Assembly: GCF_009805705.1 (NCBI RefSeq)
Contig: NZ_VSMB01000012.1
Coordinates: 62,001-126,000 of the forward strand
Direction of reading: 5' to 3'
DNA from: Ruania rhizosphaerae
GTDB taxonomy: Bacteria > Actinomycetota > Actinomycetes > Actinomycetales > Beutenbergiaceae
Length of the DNA stretch: 64,000 nucleotides
Shown: positions 25,763 through 35,172 of the stretch, one piece after another
Numbering within the stretch: position 1 is the first letter of the stretch
Layout of the letters: each line of letters starts with the position of its first letter
The notes under the pieces: generated by a model
The model's database searches: none
The model's input: the letters and a program-made list of their open reading frames with translations, nothing else
What the model was told of the DNA's origin: nothing
Program-made: the position numbers and the translations under genes

Positions 25763-27313
25763 TCAGCGCCGCCGCTTCTCCCGCACCCGGACGCCGATCG
25801 AGATCGGTGTGCCCTCGAAGCCGAACGTCTCTCGCAGCCGTCGCTCGACGAACCGTCGGTAGGCCGGATCAAGGAACGCGGTGGTGAACAGGACGAAGCG
25901 CGGTGGCCGGGTGCTTGCCTGGGTCGCGAACAGGATACGCGGTTGCTTTCCGCTGCGCACGGGGTGCGGGTTGGCGGCAGTGAGCTCACCCAGGAAGGCG
26001 TTCAGGCGACCGGTGGGGACGCGGGTGTCCCACGACGACAGCGCCACATCGAGTGCACGTACCAGTCGGTTGGTGTGCCATCCGGTACGTGCCGCGATGT
26101 TCACGCGCGGCGCCCATGGCACCTGGACGAGCTGCTGCTCGATCTCGCGCTCGAGGAACGATCGACGGTCCTCGTCCACCATGTCCCACTTGTTGTAGGC
26201 GATCACCAGGGCGCGTCCGGCGTCGATCACCTGCTGCACCACCCTGACGTCCTGTTCGGTCATGGGCACGCTCGCGTCGATGAGGACCACACCGACCTCC
26301 GCCTTCTCCAGCGCCCCCTGCGTCCGTAGTGAGGCGTAGAAGTCGGCACCCGAGGTCTGGTGCACACGACGGCGGATCCCGGCGGTGTCGATGAACCACC
26401 AGGGACGATCTCCCAGCATCACCAGCTCGTCCACCGGGTCGCGCGTGGTGCCCGCGACGTCGTCGACGACGACGCGCTCCCCACCGGAGATCGCGTTCAG
26501 CAACGAGGACTTGCCTACGTTCGGCCGGCCTACGAGGGCCACCCGCCGCGGTCCTCCCTCCGGGATCCGGCCCGCGACGGCGGAGGTCGCCGGCATCAGG
26601 TCGAGTGCGGCGTCCAGCAGGTCACCCGAGCCCCGTCCGTGCAGCGCCGAGATGGCATGAGGCTCGCCCAGTCCGAGGGACCACAACAGCGCCGCGTCCG
26701 CCTCGCCCCGCTGGTCGTCGACCTTGTTGGCCACCAGCAGCGTGGGCTTGCCTGCCCGGCGCAGCATCCGCACTACGTACTCGTCCTCGTCCGTCGGCCC
26801 GACCACGGCGTCGACGACGAAGAGCACCGCATCGGCCAGTGCGATGGCGATCTCTGCCTGGTCGGCCACACGGCTGCCCAGCCCCTTGGCGTCGCGCTCC
26901 CAGCCGCCGGTATCGACCACGGTGAAGTCACGACCCGCCCACTCGGCCGGATAGCTGACGCGGTCCCGGGTGACGCCCGGGGTGTCCTGGACCACCGCCT
27001 CGCGCCGCCCGAGGATCCGGTTGACCAGGGTCGACTTGCCCACGTTCGGCCGGCCGACGACGGCCAGTACGGGAGGCGGCCCGGCAGGAGTCTCGCCCGC
27101 ACGCTCCTCCTCGGAGGCCTCGAGCAACGACAGGTCCTCATCTTCGAGGTCGTAGTCGCTCAGACCGGCGCGCAACGCCTCGGCACGGCGGGCGTCCTCG
27201 TCGGTCTCGGCGAGGTCGGGGACGACGCGCTCGACCCAATCGAGGTCAGTGGGCTCGCCGGAGTCGCTGGCGCGGGGCGTGGAGGAGTTCGGCTGATCGG
27301 TCACGTCGGCCAT
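25763..27313 (-). CDS. der: Ribosome biogenesis GTPase Der (EngA)
   Basis: 516 residues from ATG 27313 (GGGGAGA just upstream); an acidic extension of ~75 residues precedes the core, as in other Actinobacteria. Two Ras-like GTPase domains: G1 [18 protein letters not shown] at about 80 and [18 protein letters not shown] about 180 residues later; G3 DTGGW and DTAGI; NKVDD and NKWDM as G4. The C-terminal KH-like domain ends VEREKRRR-type ([10 protein letters not shown]). Acts in 50S subunit assembly. In the conserved tyrA-cmk-plsC-der order, 55 bases after plsC. Confidence 0.96.
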   Translation of the reverse strand: MADVTDQPNSSTPRASDSGEPTDLDWVERVVPDLAETDEDARRAEALRAGLSDYDLEDEDLSLLEASEEERAGETPAGPPPVLAVVGRPNVGKSTLVNRILGRREAVVQDTPGVTRDRVSYPAEWAGRDFTVVDTGGWERDAKGLGSRVADQAEIAIALADAVLFVVDAVVGPTDEDEYVVRMLRRAGKPTLLVANKVDDQRGEADAALLWSLGLGEPHAISALHGRGSGDLLDAALDLMPATSAVAGRIPEGGPRRVALVGRPNVGKSSLLNAISGGERVVVDDVAGTTRDPVDELVMLGDRPWWFIDTAGIRRRVHQTSGADFYASLRTQGALEKAEVGVVLIDASVPMTEQDVRVVQQVIDAGRALVIAYNKWDMVDEDRRSFLEREIEQQLVQVPWAPRVNIAARTGWHTNRLVRALDVALSSWDTRVPTGRLNAFLGELTAANPHPVRSGKQPRILFATQASTRPPRFVLFTTAFLDPAYRRFVERRLRETFGFEGTPISIGVRVREKRRR

Positions 27314-27368
27314 TCTCCCCGCCGGGGCGGGTTCTGCCCAACTCGCCCCACCCTGTCGACAGATCGCC

Positions 27369-28073
27369 TCAGATCTCTGTGCTGCGCGGCAGCGCCACAC
27401 CGTGGCGTTCGGAGGCAGCGTGCACGTGTGTGCTCAGCTGCTGCTGGATCTCCCCCATCGCCTCGGTGATGGCGCTCCGGCCCACACCCACTCCCGGGTC
27501 CACCGCCTGGAACGGCTCTCCGAACTCGACCACCAGCCGACTCCGGAAGCCGGGAATGTACCCGGGCTTCTGACCCGCCGGCCTGGTCCCCAGGATCGCC
27601 ACCGGCAGCACCGGCGCGCCGGAACGGACCGCGAGCCACGCGATCCCGGCCTTGGTCTGCTTCACGTCGCCACCGCCGCGCGTCCCCTCCGGGAAGACAC
27701 CGACGAGCCGGTCTTCATTCAGCAAGGTCAGCGCCGTCTGCAAGGCTGCCCGGCCGTTGCGGCGGTCCACCGGGATCTGGCCCGCACCGCGCATCAGGAA
27801 TCCGATCACACCGGAGAACATCTCCTCTTTGATGATCATGTGGGATTCGCGCGGGATCACACCGTGCAGCAACGGACCGTCGATGATGCCGGTGTGGTTG
27901 GCGGCCACCAGCAACCGGCCGGATCGCGGCATCCGGTCGGCACCGACCACGCGGGTGTTCCAGACGCCCCGCGCCAGGAACCGGCCGACGCGGCGCGACC
28001 AGGTGGGGCCCCAGCGCTTGATCTGGTCGGCGGTGATGCTCTGCCCTGGGGAGGCCGGTCGATCCTCGCTCAT
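27369..28073 (-). CDS. 1-acyl-sn-glycerol-3-phosphate acyltransferase (PlsC family)
   Basis: 234 residues. Acyltransferase block [14 protein letters not shown] gives the NHx4D catalytic pair, block [23 protein letters not shown] the FPEGTR substrate motif, and block [13 protein letters not shown]. Transfers an acyl chain to lysophosphatidate in phospholipid synthesis, at the membrane. Its start overlaps the cmk stop as ATGA. A PlsC homologue between cmk and der is common in Actinobacteria. Confidence 0.93.
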   Translation of the reverse strand: MSEDRPASPGQSITADQIKRWGPTWSRRVGRFLARGVWNTRVVGADRMPRSGRLLVAANHTGIIDGPLLHGVIPRESHMIIKEEMFSGVIGFLMRGAGQIPVDRRNGRAALQTALTLLNEDRLVGVFPEGTRGGGDVKQTKAGIAWLAVRSGAPVLPVAILGTRPAGQKPGYIPGFRSRLVVEFGEPFQAVDPGVGVGRSAITEAMGEIQQQLSTHVHAASERHGVALPRSTEI

Positions 28074-28804
28074 GACGAGCTCCTCTGCGCGGTCGAGACG
28101 ATCTGGTGCACGGTGGCCACGGCTTCCTCCAAGGTCAGCGCGGAGGTGTCCACGGTGATCACTCCGTCAGCCGCCGTGGTGAAGTTTGACACCGTCGAGT
28201 CGTCAGCATCGCGCCGGATCACCTGATCGCGTGTGGCAGCCACGGCTGCCTCGTCGGCGGTGCCGTGGATCTCCTGGGCCCGTCTGGCGAGGCGGGCCTC
28301 CTCGGAGGCGAGGAGCAGGATCCGCACGTCCGCGTCCGGTGCCACCACGGTGGTGATGTCCCGACCCTCGGCGATCACGCCGCGCCCCCCGCTGCGGGCT
28401 TCGTGCCCACCGGTCCCGCGTCCGCTCTCGACCGCGATCACCTCACGCTGCCGGCGCTGCAGCTCTGGACGCACCTGCCGGTTGGTGGCGACGGCGCTCA
28501 CCCGGGTGGAGATCTCGGTACTGCGGATCACCACGCCGACGTCCTCACCGCCGACGACGAACGCCGGGTTCACAGGATCGGTGCTGATCTCCAGTGGCAT
28601 CTCTCGCACGAGGTCCGCCACGGCGTCAACGTCGGCGAGGTCCACGCCCTGCCGGATGCACCACCAGGTCGCGGCGCGATACATCGCGCCGGTGTCCAGA
28701 TAGGCCAGTCCTTCGCTCGCCGCGACACGGCGGCTGATGGTCGACTTGCCCGACCCGCTCGGGCCGTCGATCGCCACCACGATCCCGGGCACGCTGCCGG
28801 TCAT
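28070..28804 (-). CDS. cmk: Cytidylate kinase
   Basis: 244 residues. P-loop VVAIDGPSGSGKSTISRRVA, DTGAMYRAATWW in the CMP-binding region, IRSTEISTRVSAVATNRQVR and VIAEGRDITTVVAPDADVRI are all diagnostic of bacterial CMP/dCMP kinase. Phosphorylates CMP and dCMP. A small insertion (ESGRGTGGHEARSGGRG) lies before the RGD-like motif. Start overlaps tyrA stop as ATGA, so tyrA, cmk and plsC are coupled. Confidence 0.96.
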   Translation of the reverse strand: MTGSVPGIVVAIDGPSGSGKSTISRRVAASEGLAYLDTGAMYRAATWWCIRQGVDLADVDAVADLVREMPLEISTDPVNPAFVVGGEDVGVVIRSTEISTRVSAVATNRQVRPELQRRQREVIAVESGRGTGGHEARSGGRGVIAEGRDITTVVAPDADVRILLLASEEARLARRAQEIHGTADEAAVAATRDQVIRRDADDSTVSNFTTAADGVITVDTSALTLEEAVATVHQIVSTAQRSSS

Positions 28805-29925
28805 GGCGCCACCACCCGCCAGCCGCGCTCCTCCAGCGCCTGCTCCAGGGGCTGGGCCGCCTCCGGGGTCACCGACACGATCGCCATACCCACCTTCTGC
28901 TTCGGGGAGTGCTCCATCTGGAAGTCCTCGATGTTCACGCCGATCTCCCCCACCTCGGAGAAGAGTCGGCCGAGTTCGCCGGGTTCGTCGGGCACGAGCA
29001 CGATCACCTCGGCGTAGCGCCGTCGGGCTCCGCCGTGCTTGCCCGGAACCCTGGCCACGCCGTCGTTGCCGGCGGAGATGAGCCGCGAGATCCCGGAGAC
29101 GGCTCCCGGCGCGAGCGGCCCCTCGGAGGCGGCGCGTTCGACGGCGTCGAGGAGGGTGTCGAGCTCAGCGCGGACTGTACGCAGCAGCCCGCTGACCGCG
29201 GGAGCATTGCCGGTGAGGATGGCCGACCACAACCGCGGGTCGGAGGCAGCGATCCGGGTGACATCGCGCACCCCTTGCCCGGCGAGCGCGAGGGCTCGGT
29301 CGGGTGCCTCCACCAGCTGCGCCGCCATCAGCGACGCCATCAGCTGCGGTACGTGTGAGATCAAGGCGACGGCCTCATCATGCTCGCCCGCGTCCATGGA
29401 GACCACGGCTGCCCCGGCATCTGAGGCGAGTGCTCGCACGGCCAGGACGGCACGCTCGGCGCTGCCGGAGTGGGCGGCGATCACCCAGGGGCGGCCGGTG
29501 AACATGTCGGCGGAGGCAGCCGCCGCTCCGGACTTCTCGCGGCCCGCCATCGGGTGAGATCCCACATAGCGGCTCAGATCCAGTGCCGGGTCCGCCTGTG
29601 CCTCGATGCGCAGCTCGGCCAGGAGAACCGACTTCACGCTGGCCACGTCCGTCACGACGGCGTCCGGGAACCTGCGTAGGGCGGCCGCCACTTCATCCGA
29701 GGTCACATCGGGCGGGACAGCGACCACGACCAACTCCGGCACTGGTGCGGATTCGATCGTGCCGGCGCCCAGGTCCCGCGCGAGGGCGAGCATGGATGGC
29801 GAGGTGTCAGCGAGCGTGACAGGGACGCCACGAGCGGTCAGCGCCAGCCCGATACTGGTTCCCAGGAGCCCGGTACCGACGATGTGCACCGGGCCACGGG
29901 TCGCAGTCGGGTCGTCGGCGGTCAC
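28801..29925 (-). CDS. tyrA: Prephenate dehydrogenase
   Basis: 374 residues from GTG 29925. N-terminal Rossmann motif VHIVGTGLLGTSIGLALTAR, then VSDEVxAAL-type strand, GSHPMAGREKSG with the conserved His of the prephenate site, and LISHVPQLMASLMAAQLV. Residues ~300-374 form an ACT-like domain (EVIVLVPDEPGELGRLFSEV, GVNIEDFQMEHSP), the usual site for tyrosine feedback. Converts prephenate to 4-hydroxyphenylpyruvate. First gene of the coupled tyrA-cmk-plsC group. Confidence 0.93.
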   Translation of the reverse strand: MTADDPTATRGPVHIVGTGLLGTSIGLALTARGVPVTLADTSPSMLALARDLGAGTIESAPVPELVVVAVPPDVTSDEVAAALRRFPDAVVTDVASVKSVLLAELRIEAQADPALDLSRYVGSHPMAGREKSGAAAASADMFTGRPWVIAAHSGSAERAVLAVRALASDAGAAVVSMDAGEHDEAVALISHVPQLMASLMAAQLVEAPDRALALAGQGVRDVTRIAASDPRLWSAILTGNAPAVSGLLRTVRAELDTLLDAVERAASEGPLAPGAVSGISRLISAGNDGVARVPGKHGGARRRYAEVIVLVPDEPGELGRLFSEVGEIGVNIEDFQMEHSPKQKVGMAIVSVTPEAAQPLEQALEERGWRVVAP

Positions 29926-29965
29926 GACGTCACACCCTACCGGCACCACGCCGCGACCTGGCCCC

Positions 29966-29995
29966 GTGCTCCCCGGGCAGACACCCGGGGAGCAC
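29966..29995. terminator. Hairpin terminator between tyrA and the EEP hydrolase gene
   Basis: GTGCTCCCCGGG (29966-29977) and CCCGGGGAGCAC (29984-29995) form a perfect 12-bp stem with loop CAGACA, 64 bases past the stop of the reverse-strand gene at 30060. It probably ends the upstream rluB/DUF2332/EEP transcript before tyrA. Confidence 0.65.
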
Positions 29996-30059
29996 CAGAT
30001 CGACGGTGACACGGGGGCAATGCTGCTGAGCGTCGCTCAGTACTCCCGGCGCGGCCCCT

Positions 30060-31031
30060 CTACTCCTGCACGCCGCGCGGCACGGCGAGGTCGATCACCA
30101 CGGGTCGGTGATCGGAGGCCTGGGCGGCGAGTGCGGTGTCCGGGACCACCGCGTCGAGCACGGTTACTCCGTCGGAGACCGTCACGTAGTCGATACGCCG
30201 GTCCGGCGCATCCGCCGGGAAGCTGAAGCCGGAGCCGTCGCCGGCTTCGTCCCAGGCATCGGTGACCACGGTCCACAGGGGTGCGAGCTCAGGCGCCTCC
30301 GGCCGGGCATTGAAGTCACCCATCAGGATCTGGGTGGCGCCGGACCCGTCGTCGGCGAGGATGTCCAGCGTGTCGGCGACCTGCATCTCGCGCACCGTAG
30401 GATCACCGCGGTAGTCGAGATGCGTGGAGTACACGTGCACGCGTGCTCCTTCGGCCTGCACGACTGCCTCGGCGAAGCCCGGTGCCGGAGCCGGCTCGGG
30501 GGTGTCTGACTGCGTGGACAGCCGGGTCAGATCGTGGTTGGTGAACTCGATGATCGGATACTCCGAGAGGACGGCCACGCCAAACTCGGCACGGGGCCCA
30601 CCCTCCTCGCCCGGGGCGAAGGAGTAGATCGGTGCGAAGCCGACATTCATGTCCAGCGCATCGGCGAGCTCGGCAGCGAGATCGAGGTCGAGGCTTCTTG
30701 CACCCCAGTGGACATCGACCTCCTGCAGCGCGATCACATCGGCATCGAGCTCGTCCAGGATCGCGATGGTGCTGTCGAGGTTGAACTCGCCATCCGCATC
30801 GCGACCCGCTGCGATGTTGTAGGAGACCGCACGGAGCTCGACGGGAGGCGGAGCGGTCGGAGGCTCCGCTGACGCCGGAGCGAACGAGCCTGCGAACCCG
30901 ATCAAGGCTATTGGAGCCGGTGAGTACGCAGCAACGGTCCGGCGCCTCCCGGTTCCGCCCGGCTCAGGCGGACGTTGCCCACCACTCCAGATCGCGTCCG
31001 TGCGGGTGAGCCGTCCCGAGTGCACGCCCAT
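30060..31031 (-). CDS. Endonuclease/exonuclease/phosphatase family protein, probably secreted
   Basis: About 323 residues if started at ATG 31031; the exact start is uncertain because in-frame starts lie inside the upstream DUF2332 gene. A stretch GRRRTVAAYSPAPIALIGFA then GSFAPASAEPP looks like a Sec signal peptide. The EEP core is complete: LRAVSYNIAAGRD, DVIALQEVDVHW (metal Glu), FGVAVLSEYPI, VHVYSTHLDYRGD (His), ILMGDFNARPEAP, RIDYVTVSDG and ASDHRPVVIDLAV (catalytic Asp-His). An Mg-dependent phosphodiesterase or phosphatase acting outside the cytoplasm; substrate unknown. Confidence 0.82.
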   Translation of the reverse strand: MGVHSGRLTRTDAIWSGGQRPPEPGGTGRRRTVAAYSPAPIALIGFAGSFAPASAEPPTAPPPVELRAVSYNIAAGRDADGEFNLDSTIAILDELDADVIALQEVDVHWGARSLDLDLAAELADALDMNVGFAPIYSFAPGEEGGPRAEFGVAVLSEYPIIEFTNHDLTRLSTQSDTPEPAPAPGFAEAVVQAEGARVHVYSTHLDYRGDPTVREMQVADTLDILADDGSGATQILMGDFNARPEAPELAPLWTVVTDAWDEAGDGSGFSFPADAPDRRIDYVTVSDGVTVLDAVVPDTALAAQASDHRPVVIDLAVPRGVQE

Positions 31032-31983
31032 CCAGGCTGAGTACGAATCGATGCGCGAGATCGTCGGCACCGAAGGTCTCGAGACCGTCGACACCGAGGT
31101 CGCGGCTCACCTGCAGCCCCTCCAGTCCGATCCGGTGCACCCCCAGCTCATCGAGCACCGCGGCGAACCGACGGCGTCTTTCCCGATCGAGATACGCGGC
31201 AGCCGCGCTGTGGGTCACCACGATGCGCGCCGGGCCCGCGACCGCCCGCAGCGCGGCCACGGCGTTGGGAACGTCCTCGGGGAACAAACCTTCACGCATC
31301 GGCACCTCGTGCCGCGAGGCCACCTCCAGCGCGGCCGCGAGCCGGTCGGCGCGATCGGTGTGCTCGGGCCATACGAGGCACCGCAACCAGCGGCGCTCGT
31401 CCGGATCGCTCACGTCCACGGGGTGGGCGTCCAGACCGAGCCGGGCGACGACGTCGGGATGTTCGCTGGGCAAGGGTGGCGCCCCACGAACGCCCGCCTC
31501 CAGCAGCACCGTGTCTCCCGCCGTCATGTCGCGGGCGTGGAGGCGCGTCGTGCGTCCCTGCTCGTCGGTCCACGCATACGACCACACGTCCGGCAAGAGG
31601 CACAGCCCCGCGCTGGCACCGAGCTCGAGGAGCGCCAGTGGTCCATCGAGCAGTCCGAGTGCGGGCAGCATGACGGCGCAACGCGCGGCCTCGTTCGTCT
31701 GGGTCGCGCGCCTGTGCATGAGCGCAGCGATGTCGGTGGCCCGCTCGTGGAGCAGCGCCAGGGCCGCCGTCGGATCGTCCACTGGCGCGCCGATCCAGCG
31801 CAGCGCGCCGAAGAGCAGGTTCGGCTGCCGCTTGTGCACCGGCAGTTCCTCGAGGAAGGCGAGAGTGGGAGCCGAGTCCGCGACCGCCCGGGCGAGGGCG
31901 GCGTACTGGGGTGAGGACTCCTCGGCCTCCACCTGCGCCCATCGCCGGTAGAACTCTGCCGTGTCCGCCGCCTGGGTCTGCAC
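30964..31983 (-). CDS. DUF2332 domain-containing protein
   Basis: 339 residues from GTG 31983, 2 bases past the rluB stop. N-terminus TAEFYRRWAQVEAEESSPQY, LEELPVHKRQPNLLFGALRW and LGLLDGPLALLELGASAGLC identify the actinobacterial DUF2332 family. The LELGASAG stretch resembles a class I methyltransferase motif I, and VVTHSAAAAYLDRERR a later core segment, so a methyltransferase-like fold is plausible. Function unknown. It lies between rluB and tyrA with the EEP gene, an insertion into an otherwise conserved gene order. Confidence 0.88.
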   Translation of the reverse strand: MQTQAADTAEFYRRWAQVEAEESSPQYAALARAVADSAPTLAFLEELPVHKRQPNLLFGALRWIGAPVDDPTAALALLHERATDIAALMHRRATQTNEAARCAVMLPALGLLDGPLALLELGASAGLCLLPDVWSYAWTDEQGRTTRLHARDMTAGDTVLLEAGVRGAPPLPSEHPDVVARLGLDAHPVDVSDPDERRWLRCLVWPEHTDRADRLAAALEVASRHEVPMREGLFPEDVPNAVAALRAVAGPARIVVTHSAAAAYLDRERRRRFAAVLDELGVHRIGLEGLQVSRDLGVDGLETFGADDLAHRFVLSLDGRALGTAHPHGRDLEWWATSA

Positions 31984-31985
31984 CG

Positions 31986-32762
31986 CTACAGTCCGACCGA
32001 GCTCATCAACCGGCCCAGCTCACGACCTTCGATCACGCGTGTGCGGCCGACCTTCAGGTGACCGAGGCGGATCGGGCCGATGGCGGTGCGGCTGAGCCGG
32101 GTGACCGGGTGGCCCACCTGGGCGAGGAGTCGGCGGACGATGTGGTTGCGCCCCTCGTGCAGCACCACCTCCACCACGCTGGCCTGCGGCGTCGTCTCCA
32201 GCACGGTGAACTCGTCGACTCGCACCGGCCCGTCGTCGAGCTCGATGCCGTCCTTGAGCTCACGCCCCAGTCCTCGTGCCACGCGGCCCTCGATCTCGGC
32301 CACATAGGTTTTCGGGACCTCGAACGAGGGGTGCGTGAGCCGGTGCGTGAGTTCGCCGTCGTTGGTGAGCAGGATCAGGCCGGTCGTTTCCGCGTCCAGA
32401 CGTCCGACGTGGAAGAGCCGTTCGGTGCGGTCGGCCACGAACTGGGACAGGTCCGGACGTCCCTGTTCGTCGGCCATCGAGGAGTACACGCCCGCCGGTT
32501 TGTGCAGCGCGAGGGTGAGGACGGAGTCGTCCAGCTGCACCCGCAAGCCATTCACATGGATCACCGCACGTTGCGGGTGGACCCGGATACCGAGCTCGCG
32601 GACCTGCACGCCGTCCACGCTCACACGCCCGGCGGAGATCAACTCCTCGCACGCCCGGCGCGAACCGAATCCCGCACCGGCCAGCACCTTCTGCAGGCGG
32701 ACGCCGTCGGGGTCGTGGACGTCCTGGCGTGCTTGGGTCCGGTCACGGCGGCGGTCGGTCAT
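31986..32762 (-). CDS. rluB: 23S rRNA pseudouridine synthase RluB family
   Basis: 258 residues from ATG 32762, overlapping the scpB stop as ATGA. N-terminal S4 RNA-binding domain (VRLQKVLAGAGFGSRRACEE, then GRVSVDGVQV), followed by the RsuA-type catalytic motif HVGRLDAETTGLILLTNDGE with the nucleophilic Asp, and NHIVRRLLAQVGHPVTRLSR near the end. Pseudouridylates 23S rRNA (by family, position 2605). In the conserved parA-scpA-scpB-rluB order. Confidence 0.95.
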   Translation of the reverse strand: MTDRRRDRTQARQDVHDPDGVRLQKVLAGAGFGSRRACEELISAGRVSVDGVQVRELGIRVHPQRAVIHVNGLRVQLDDSVLTLALHKPAGVYSSMADEQGRPDLSQFVADRTERLFHVGRLDAETTGLILLTNDGELTHRLTHPSFEVPKTYVAEIEGRVARGLGRELKDGIELDDGPVRVDEFTVLETTPQASVVEVVLHEGRNHIVRRLLAQVGHPVTRLSRTAIGPIRLGHLKVGRTRVIEGRELGRLMSSVGL

Positions 32763-33379
32763 GAGGTGGCTCCGTCGATGTCGTCGAATGCGTCGATGTC
32801 CGGCAGGTAGGGCGCCAGCGGGGGCAGATCGTCCAGCGTACGCAGGCCGAGGCGTTCCAAGAAATACGACGTCGTCCGGTACAACGTCGCCCCACCTTCC
32901 TCGTCCCGGCCGGCCTCCTCGACCAGCCCGCGGGTCAGCAGCGTCCGCACGACGGAATCGACGTTCACGCCGCGGATCGCCGAGACCCGGCCGCGGGAGA
33001 CAGGCTGGCGGTAGGCAATGACCGCCAGGGTCTCCAGCGCCGCCTGTGTGAGCCGCGCCGTCTGCCCGTCCAGCACGAAGGCATCGACCGCTTCGCTGAA
33101 AGCGGGATGGGAGTAGAACCGCCACCCGCCGCCGACCTCGCGCAACTCAAATCCGTACGGCCTGGGGCCTCCCGCGTACTCGGCGACGAGAGTCTCAAGG
33201 GTCTGGGTGACCTGCGCCGTCGGGACGTTCAGGACGCTGGCGATACGGTCGGCGGGCACGGGAGCCTCCGCCACCATCAGGATGGCCTCGACCGCCGCGG
33301 GCAGTCCACCTGGCACATCCAGGACGGACGGGGTAGGCGGCAGCGCGCCGGGGTGGCCGTCCTGCTCAGGAGTAGTCAT
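32759..33379 (-). CDS. scpB: Segregation and condensation protein B
   Basis: 206 residues, ATG 33379 overlapping the scpA stop as ATGA. Two winged-helix domains; VEAILMVAEAPVPADRIASV opens the first and TQAALETLAVIAYRQPVSRG with RVSAIRGVNVDSVVRTLLTR is the ScpB hallmark in the second, followed by FLERLGLRTLDDLPPLAPYL. A subunit of the SMC-ScpAB condensin-like complex that compacts and segregates chromosomes. Confidence 0.96.
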   Translation of the reverse strand: MTTPEQDGHPGALPPTPSVLDVPGGLPAAVEAILMVAEAPVPADRIASVLNVPTAQVTQTLETLVAEYAGGPRPYGFELREVGGGWRFYSHPAFSEAVDAFVLDGQTARLTQAALETLAVIAYRQPVSRGRVSAIRGVNVDSVVRTLLTRGLVEEAGRDEEGGATLYRTTSYFLERLGLRTLDDLPPLAPYLPDIDAFDDIDGATS

Positions 33380-34296
33380 CCGCGGTCCTCATCGCTGTTC
33401 GGTTGCTCAGTGTTCTCGAGATCTTCGTAGTTCTCGGGATCCTCGTAGTCGTCGTCGACGTCGACCTCGCCATCGTCGGATCCGGTCCAGCGGACCGTCA
33501 GGTCCCCGAGCGGCCCGGCCTGGTCGAAGCCGACCGCTCCCTCCCGGAAGAGCTCCAGCAGCGCCAGGAAGCGAGCGACGACCACCGAAGTGCCGTCGGC
33601 GTCGTCGGTGAGGGCGCGGAAACTCAGGCTCCGGGACCGACGGAGCCGGTCCACGATGTGCGCGGCCTGCTCACGCACGCTCACCGCAGGGTTGTGCAGG
33701 TGCGCGATGTCCACACCTGCTGGAGCCGGCTTGGGTGCGAGCGCCTTCGCAGCGAGCACGGCGAGGTCAGTCGGACCGATCTGCATGATGAGTTCGGGCA
33801 GCAATGCCGCGAACCGTGGTTCCAGCACAGCTTCACGCGGGTGGGACCGCCCGGCCCGTTCCCAAGCGCTGCCCAGGAACGCTGCGACTTCCTTGAAGGC
33901 GCGGTACTGCAGCAACCGGGCGAAGAGCAGATCCCGGGCCTCCAGGAGCTCGAGATCCTCGGCGTCCTCGACGGTGCCGCGGGGCAACAACCGGGCTGCC
34001 TTCAGGTCGAGCAGGGTGGAGGCGATCACGAGGAACTCACTCGCCTGCGAGAGATCCCACTCCTCCTGAGCCCGGATGTGCGCGATGAAGTCGTCGGTGA
34101 CCACCGCCAACGCCACCTCGGTCACGTCCATCTTGTGCTTGGCGATGAGCGAGAGCAGCAGATCGAAGGGGCCGGTGAAGTTCGCCAGGCGCACCTCGAA
34201 GGTGCCACGGCCAGAGGTGCTCGCAGCAGCGACGCCATCAGCGGATGGCGCCTCGGCGTCGGGGAGCGTCTGAGCCCCCTCAGGCCACGTCGCCAC
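33376..34296 (-). CDS. scpA: Segregation and condensation protein A
   Basis: 306 residues from GTG 34296, which overlaps the parA 3' end by 17 bases. Kleisin N-terminus FEVRLANFTGPFDLLLSLIA with KHKMDVTEVALAVVTDDFIA, then the central helical region with LEARDLLFARLLQYRAFKEV, and the C-terminal winged helix (SFRALTDDADGTSVVVARFL, then LALLELFREGAVGFDQ). It bridges SMC heads with ScpB. The tail is acidic (DDGEVDVDDDYEDPENYED). Confidence 0.95.
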   Translation of the reverse strand: MATWPEGAQTLPDAEAPSADGVAAASTSGRGTFEVRLANFTGPFDLLLSLIAKHKMDVTEVALAVVTDDFIAHIRAQEEWDLSQASEFLVIASTLLDLKAARLLPRGTVEDAEDLELLEARDLLFARLLQYRAFKEVAAFLGSAWERAGRSHPREAVLEPRFAALLPELIMQIGPTDLAVLAAKALAPKPAPAGVDIAHLHNPAVSVREQAAHIVDRLRRSRSLSFRALTDDADGTSVVVARFLALLELFREGAVGFDQAGPLGDLTVRWTGSDDGEVDVDDDYEDPENYEDLENTEQPNSDEDRG

Positions 34297-35125
34297 GTGC
34301 GATGAGCTCGCGCGCGAGCTTGCGGTAGTTGTACGCGCCGGAGTGATTCGGGGCGTAGGTGGTGATGGGCTCGGTCGCCACCGAGGCGTCGGGGAACTTC
34401 ACCGTACGGGTGATGACAGTGTCGAAGACGGTGTCGCCGAACGCTTCCCGGACGCGGGCGAGCACCTCCCGTGAGTGCAGCGTGCGTGCATCCACCATCG
34501 TCGCCAGGATGCCGTCGGTGTGCAGCCGTGGGTTGAGCCGGTCGCGGACCTTGTCGATCGTCTCCACGAGCAGTGCCACACCGCGCAACGCGAAGAACTC
34601 GGTCTCGAGCGGGATGATCACCCCGTGCGCCGCTGTCAGTGCATTCACCGTCAGCAGGCCGAGCGAGGGCTGACAGTCGATGAGGATCACGTCGTAGTCA
34701 TCGGTCACCGGTCGCAGCACTCGCCCCAGCGCCTGCTCCCGGGCCACCTCGTTGACGAGCTGCACCTCGGCGGCGGACAGGTCGATGTTCGCCGGCACCA
34801 GGTCCAGTCCGGGGACGGCCGTCTCCTGGACGACCTCACGGATGTCCGGTTTGTCCGCCATGATCTCGGTGTAGATCGTCTGGTCGAGCTCGTGCGCGGA
34901 GAACCCCAGGCCGGCCGAGGCCGCACCCTGCGGATCGAAGTCGACGATGAGCACCTTGCGGCCGTATTCGGCCAGAGCCGCACCCAGATTGATGGTCGTG
35001 GTCGTCTTGCCGACGCCGCCCTTCTGATTGCACATCGCGATGATGCGCGCCGGGCCGTGTCCGTTCAGCGGCTCCGGGACGGGGAAGTCGCGGTCGGTGC
35101 GCAGCTCTGGTGCCTCGGTACTCAC
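34280..35125 (-). CDS. parA: ParA family chromosome-partitioning ATPase
   Basis: 281 residues. Deviant Walker A AMCNQKGGVGKTTTTINLGA with the signature Lys, IVDFDPQGAASAGLG (Walker A'), and VILIDCQPSLGLLTVNALTA (Walker B). A MinD/ParA ATPase of the group sited next to scpA in Actinobacteria; here there is no adjacent parB, so it is probably the orphan ParA that works with ScpAB rather than the origin-linked one. Its 3' end overlaps scpA by 17 bases. Confidence 0.93.
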   Translation of the reverse strand: MSTEAPELRTDRDFPVPEPLNGHGPARIIAMCNQKGGVGKTTTTINLGAALAEYGRKVLIVDFDPQGAASAGLGFSAHELDQTIYTEIMADKPDIREVVQETAVPGLDLVPANIDLSAAEVQLVNEVAREQALGRVLRPVTDDYDVILIDCQPSLGLLTVNALTAAHGVIIPLETEFFALRGVALLVETIDKVRDRLNPRLHTDGILATMVDARTLHSREVLARVREAFGDTVFDTVITRTVKFPDASVATEPITTYAPNHSGAYNYRKLARELIARGDVA

Positions 35126-35172
35126 CCCGCCAAACTACTGCCGGCTCAGGCAAGAACCAACTATGCGCGCCG

